Positions 60,283-64,000 of a stretch of 64,000 nucleotides of DNA are shown here, piece by piece (within the stretch, counting starts at the first letter, position 1; each line of letters starts with the position of its first letter). Both the position numbers and the translations under genes were made by a program. Origin of the DNA: an uncultured Pseudomonadales bacterium (GTDB lineage: Bacteria > Pseudomonadota > Gammaproteobacteria > Pseudomonadales > Porticoccaceae); contig CALSRZ010000001.1 of assembly GCA_943788895.1 (NCBI GenBank), positions 186,001 to 250,000 on the forward strand. The letters are read 5' to 3'. Under the pieces are notes generated by a model. It was not told where the DNA came from, did no database searches, and saw only the letters and a list, made by a program, of their open reading frames with translations.

Positions 60283-60752
60283 GGGGTTAGCCCTGTAGAA
60301 ATCCTCAGTTGGTCATCCCAACGGAACTTAGTGACGAGGGATCTCCAGCAGATTTCTCCCTACGGTCGGAATGAACTGTTCGGACTTTGTGAGAGCAAGG
60401 AAAGGGGGCCATCATTCCGAACAGCCTCTAACGACTTATGACAAAACCGGCCTTTTTCCTTTCCTCTGTCTGCCCGACAATATCCTATCGTTGGGCAGCT
60501 TTTTCAAGCATAGGATGACAAAAGGCGTCGAAATAATAAAGGACGTCGGCATCTCAAATAGTACCTCTAATTTTCACATTATAAAAAATACGCCCTCAAT
60601 TTTTGCCAGATCACAAGATTGGTCTACATTTATATAAGAAGAGGTAAAAAATAAGAATGCTTATGTAATGGGGGAGTTAGGATGCTTTTTTCAAGCATTA
60701 CGAATAGATGCAGAGTCCGCGTCTACCTACTAGGTGAATTTATCACTATGGG
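60283..60752. repeat. Hairpin-rich intergenic element
   Basis: A 470-base gene-free stretch with several inverted repeats: GTTGG-tcatc-CCAAC (about 60310-60325), TCGGAATGA (60365-60373) with TCATTCCGA (60412-60420), overlapping CTGTTCGGA (60376-60384) with TCCGAACAG (60416-60424), and a long stem CTGCCCGACAATA/TATCGTTGGGCAG (60470-60498). The GGTCATCCC start and GGGATCTCC resemble dispersed palindromic intergenic repeats, and the element near 46510 shares the GTCATxCC start. A frame at 60371-60637 has no similarity that I see. Confidence 0.6.
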
Positions 60753-63419
60753 GTGGCGGTGTTGAAAGTACCTATTCCAGCCAATGAGGTTGATCGTCTC
60801 AAGGTGCTTCAAGATCTAAAATTACTCGATACTGAACCCGAGGTTGAGTTAGATCAGTTAACAAAACTCACCGCACAGATTTGTAATGTTCCTATTGCGT
60901 TAATTTCATTGATTAACAAAGATCGTCAGTGGTTTAAGTCGAATATAGGATTTAATCTAAAAGAGACTCCAAGAGATGTCGCATTTAGTGCGTATGCCAT
61001 AGTCAACCCCGATAAAATAATGGAGGTTGTAGATACTCAAGATGATCCCCGCTTTAAAGATAATCCCCTCGTTGTAAAGGACCCAAAAATTCGCTTCTAT
61101 GCTGGTGCACCTATAGTCACCAGCAACGGAGTTTGCTTGGGAACACTCTGTGTTTTAGATTATAAACCGCGTAAATTATCAGCAAATCAACGCTATGCCC
61201 TTTATCTGCTTAGCGATTTCGTTGTCAGACATATTGAATTGCGTGAAACTCTTAGAATTCTTACCCAGTCCGAAGGGTTTCTCTCGGATGAAACTGTCTC
61301 GCTCAAGTCAAAGGTTGATCAAGTGGCGGTGTCATTAGAAAAAGAAATTGGCTTGCGGATCGAATCCGAGTTGTTTTCTCGGCGCATTTTAGATATGTCT
61401 TTTGATGCGGTTATCACCACGAATAAAAACGGACAGGTACTCAATTGGAACCCCAAAGCAGAAGAAATTCTTGGGTATACCCCTGAATATACATTAAACA
61501 AGTCGCTACTTGAATTGATTGTGGAACCCGAGCAGCGTGAGTCGATTAGAACTGAAATGGATCGAATTGTTGCAGAAAATGGCCATGGATATGGTAAGGG
61601 TAATGGTCGTTTTAAGCGTGACCGTATTAAGATGAATGTCGTCAGGTCAGATGGTAAAAAAGTTGCTGCAGACGTGTACATAATATCCTTTCCGCGAATT
61701 AAAGAGTACATCTTTACTTTTTTTATCAAAGATTTAACTGAATGGAATAGACAGCTTGAAGAATTAAAAGTCTCTGCGATCACGTTCAACAGTCAGGAGG
61801 GAACCATTATTACCGATGGTGATTTGAATGTGCTGCGGGTCAATAGTGCTTTCATAAAAATCACTGGATTCAATGAAGAAGACGTTATTGGTAAAATGCC
61901 AGATCTATTGAATTCCGATCAACATGACCGCAACTTTTATAAAAAAATATTTAAGTCTTTAGAAAGAAGTGATGGCTGGGAAGGTGAGGTTTCCAGCAAA
62001 TCTAAAAATGGTGAAATCATTCCACTGCACCTAAGTATCACGGCAATTCATAAGGTTTCAGGGGAGGTTAGTCACTATGTTATTGGCTTTGCAGATATTA
62101 CCAAAAGTAAACAGGATGCCGATGAAATTTATAGTTTAGCCTTTTTTGACCCCCTCACAGGTCTACCCAATAGGCGTTTGCTTATGGATAGATTAAATCA
62201 AGCTGTAGGCACTGGCGCCCGAAGTGGCCAGATGGCCGCGCTGCTTTTTATTGACCTAGATAATTTTAAATCATTAAACGATTCACTGGGTCATAGCTAT
62301 GGCGATCTGATGTTGGTTCAGGTAGCCGAGCGATTAAGGAGCTGCTTGCGGATTGAAGACTCGGTTGCCCGTATAGGGGGTGATGAATTTGTGGTTATTT
62401 TGCAGAATATCACCGAGGATGCGCCGGCCCAGACTGAAGTTGTGGCCAAAAAGATTTTGGCATCACTCAGTAGGCCCTATTTTTTGAAAGATCATGAGTA
62501 CTTTTGCAGTGCAAGTATTGGCGCCACTCTATTCAATAGTCATGGTGCTAATGCGGATGAACTGCTTAAGCAGGCTGATTTGGCCATGTATCAGGCGAAA
62601 AAGTCAGGACGTAATATGCTGAGATTTTTTGATCCTCAGATGCAGGAAAATATCGCACAGCGAGTAAAGCTTGAAAATGCTTTGCACAATGCACTTATTA
62701 ACCATCAATTCCAACTCTATTACCAGGCCCAGGTTGATGGTTCCAATAAGATAATAGGTGCAGAGGCATTAATTCGTTGGGAGCATCCGAAGCTTGGCGT
62801 TATATCACCCGATGATTTCATTCCTCTTGCTGAGGAATCAGGGTTGATTCTTCCTATAGGATACTGGGTTTTAGAATCTGCTTGTGCTCAGTTAAAAAAA
62901 TGGCAAGCTAATAGCCAAACATCAGCTATGACATTGTCAATTAATATTAGTCCACGTCAGTTCCATCAAGCCGATTTTGTAGCGGAGGTGCTGAAGAGTT
63001 TATCGAAAGTCACGGTTGATCCTAAATTGCTTAAACTAGAGCTGACAGAAAGAATTTTATTAGAGAATACAGAAGAGGCTGTCACCAAAATGGGTGAACT
63101 TAAGGCTGCGGGGGTTGGGTTTTCCTTAGATGATTTTGGTACTGGATTTTCATCTATGTCTTATCTGACTAAATTGCCACTATCGCAACTAAAAATAGAC
63201 CAATCGTTTATCCATAATATAGGCTCTAAGGAAAGTGATGAAATCATTGTCAAGACGATAGTTGGAATGTCGAAAAGCCTTGGATTAGAGGTGGTTGCTG
63301 AGGGGGTGGAGTCGCAGGATCAGTATGACTATTTAGAGTCCTTAGGCTGCCAATTATTTCAAGGTTATTTTTTTGCTCGACCGGAACCAATTGCTGAATT
63401 TAATAGTCTTCTGAATTAG
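60753..63419 (+). CDS. GAF-PAS-PAS-GGDEF-EAL bifunctional cyclic di-GMP signalling protein
   Basis: An 888-residue cytosolic sensor. A GAF domain (about 18-165), two PAS domains (about 205-325, FDAVITTNKNGQVLNWNP, and 340-450, SQEGTIITDGDLNVLRVNSAF), a GGDEF domain (about 455-615) with intact RIGGDEF, and an EAL domain (about 630-885) with EALIRWEHP, ELTERILLEN and DDFGTGFSS all present. Both cyclase and phosphodiesterase active sites look complete, so it may make or break cyclic di-GMP depending on ligand. There are no membrane helices. The start is GTG 60753; GTG 60759 is equally possible. It is monocistronic, with a strong terminator after it. Confidence 0.93.
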   Translation: MAVLKVPIPANEVDRLKVLQDLKLLDTEPEVELDQLTKLTAQICNVPIALISLINKDRQWFKSNIGFNLKETPRDVAFSAYAIVNPDKIMEVVDTQDDPRFKDNPLVVKDPKIRFYAGAPIVTSNGVCLGTLCVLDYKPRKLSANQRYALYLLSDFVVRHIELRETLRILTQSEGFLSDETVSLKSKVDQVAVSLEKEIGLRIESELFSRRILDMSFDAVITTNKNGQVLNWNPKAEEILGYTPEYTLNKSLLELIVEPEQRESIRTEMDRIVAENGHGYGKGNGRFKRDRIKMNVVRSDGKKVAADVYIISFPRIKEYIFTFFIKDLTEWNRQLEELKVSAITFNSQEGTIITDGDLNVLRVNSAFIKITGFNEEDVIGKMPDLLNSDQHDRNFYKKIFKSLERSDGWEGEVSSKSKNGEIIPLHLSITAIHKVSGEVSHYVIGFADITKSKQDADEIYSLAFFDPLTGLPNRRLLMDRLNQAVGTGARSGQMAALLFIDLDNFKSLNDSLGHSYGDLMLVQVAERLRSCLRIEDSVARIGGDEFVVILQNITEDAPAQTEVVAKKILASLSRPYFLKDHEYFCSASIGATLFNSHGANADELLKQADLAMYQAKKSGRNMLRFFDPQMQENIAQRVKLENALHNALINHQFQLYYQAQVDGSNKIIGAEALIRWEHPKLGVISPDDFIPLAEESGLILPIGYWVLESACAQLKKWQANSQTSAMTLSINISPRQFHQADFVAEVLKSLSKVTVDPKLLKLELTERILLENTEEAVTKMGELKAAGVGFSLDDFGTGFSSMSYLTKLPLSQLKIDQSFIHNIGSKESDEIIVKTIVGMSKSLGLEVVAEGVESQDQYDYLESLGCQLFQGYFFARPEPIAEFNSLLN

Positions 63420-63456
63420 ATCAAAATCCTATTGCTGTTATGTATTGGTAAGAATT

Positions 63457-63486
63457 AAAAAGGGGTGCTGAAAAGCACCCCTTTTT
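63457..63486. terminator. Bidirectional intrinsic terminator
   Basis: A perfect 12-base stem, AAAAAGGGGTGC with GCACCCCTTTTT and a 6-base loop. It lies between the plus-strand GGDEF-EAL gene and the minus-strand ribonucleotide reductase end and can serve both. Confidence 0.93.
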
Positions 63487-63509
63487 AATATTTGGATAAG
63501 CGATACTCG

Positions 63510-64000
63510 CTAGCCACATTTAGAATCGCCGCAGTTTAGGCAGGTCATACAGCCATCCATCAGGATAACCGCTTTCACGCTACACTTCTTGCAGACCTCT
63601 GCAGTGGGTGGGAAATCACTGCTCTCTGAAGCAGCAGGCGCAGCAGCGGAGCCTTCAAACTCAGCGCGCTTTTCGTCCATAATTTTCTGCTGGTGCTCTG
63701 GGATTTCTGGCTTTTTGAGCATGCCAATTTTCTGCAGATGATCTTCGATCGCCCAGCCAATCTCAGCGACTAGTGAGGGCATAAACTTACCGCCAGGCTT
63801 AAAGTAACCACCCTGCGGATCAAATACAGCCTTGAGCTCTTCCACCAGGAATGTGCAGTCACCACCTTTGCGGAATACCGCAGAGATAACGCGAGTCAGT
63901 GCCACAATCCACTGGAAGTGATCCATGTTTTTCGAGTTGATAAAGACTTCAAACGGGCGGCGCAACTCATGGTCAGTGCCCTCGTTCAAAATAATATCGT
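63510..64000 (-). CDS. nrdJ: Adenosylcobalamin-dependent ribonucleotide reductase, C-terminal end (partial)
   Basis: The 163 codons inside the window match the C-terminal part of class II (B12-dependent) ribonucleotide reductase. They include DHELRRPFEVFINSKN, the TRVISAVFRKGGD segment, and the C-terminal Cys-rich tail (CKKCSVKAVILMDGCMTCLNCGDSKCG pattern), which probably carries electrons to the active site. The frame is open to the right edge. The enzyme makes deoxynucleotides without needing O2. The rest of the gene lies outside, so full-length integrity cannot be judged. Confidence 0.9.
   Translation of the reverse strand, partial: DIILNEGTDHELRRPFEVFINSKNMDHFQWIVALTRVISAVFRKGGDCTFLVEELKAVFDPQGGYFKPGGKFMPSLVAEIGWAIEDHLQKIGMLKKPEIPEHQQKIMDEKRAEFEGSAAAPAASESSDFPPTAEVCKKCSVKAVILMDGCMTCLNCGDSKCG

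Noticed and set aside
60371-60637. An 88-codon open frame in the intergenic element before the GGDEF-EAL gene
   Set aside because: It runs through the inverted repeats, has no ribosome-binding site of note and no protein character.

Overview
This 64 kb window is chromosomal DNA from a free-living, heterotrophic gammaproteobacterium. Gene order and protein character suggest a marine member of the Cellvibrionales (SAR92/Porticoccaceae-like), but that placement is an inference. Three conserved gammaproteobacterial blocks support it: hemD-hemX-hemY; pyrG-kdsA-eno-ftsB-ispD-ispF-truD-pcm-nlpD-rpoS; and proA-nadD-rsfS-rlmH-mrdA-mrdB-mltB-rlpA-dacA-ybeD-lipB-lipA. No prophage, transposase or CRISPR array was found. 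The main accessory pieces are a DUF3800 gene beside tRNA-Phe and a metal-uptake-type TonB receptor operon.

Layout. 0-8.8 kb: heme genes (hemD end, hemX, hemY), nfo, an O2-binding hemerythrin behind an FNR-type box, a stand-alone MnmC oxidoreductase coupled to a flavodoxin, trmL, gcvR, yheU and tilS. 9-19 kb: the pyrG-to-rpoS block on the plus strand, with surE missing between truD and pcm and a DUF368 gene inserted before nlpD. 19-27 kb: ppa, an unusual chalcone-isomerase-like/TonB fusion, a two-gene RND efflux system and dinB. 27.7-38.7 kb: the lipoate, cell-wall elongation, ribosome-maturation and NAD block on the minus strand. 38.8-42.4 kb: an arginine-to-proline module (Lrp-type regulator, ornithine cyclodeaminase, arginase) and hemH. 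42.6-46.4 kb: prfC, an acyltransferase and an AI-2E family transporter. 46.4-48.1 kb: accessory DUF3800 gene and tRNA-Phe. 48.1-54 kb: mutY-yggX, an AsmA-like protein, and a TonB receptor with five His/Glu-rich tracts plus a small secreted His/Cys protein. 54-64 kb: hisB-hisH, the selenium pair mnmH-selD, putP, a beta carbonic anhydrase, a GAF-PAS-PAS-GGDEF-EAL protein, and the end of a B12-dependent ribonucleotide reductase running off the window.

How the genes fit together. Several enzymes act on tRNA wobble position 34: TrmL, MnmC, TilS, and MnmH with SelD. The mrd block supplies rod-shape peptidoglycan synthesis (PBP2, RodA) and remodelling (PBP5, RlpA, MltB). Arginase plus ornithine cyclodeaminase would turn arginine into proline.

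A caution for every user: about seventeen genes, including the essential hemH, have reading frames broken by one or more small indels while protein-level similarity continues across frames. Density is very uneven, with a peak at 39.6-41.2 kb, while long genes nearby are intact. Consensus sequencing error is the simplest explanation; genuine decay of the arginine module cannot be excluded. Such genes are given full-span coordinates and typed as pseudogene.
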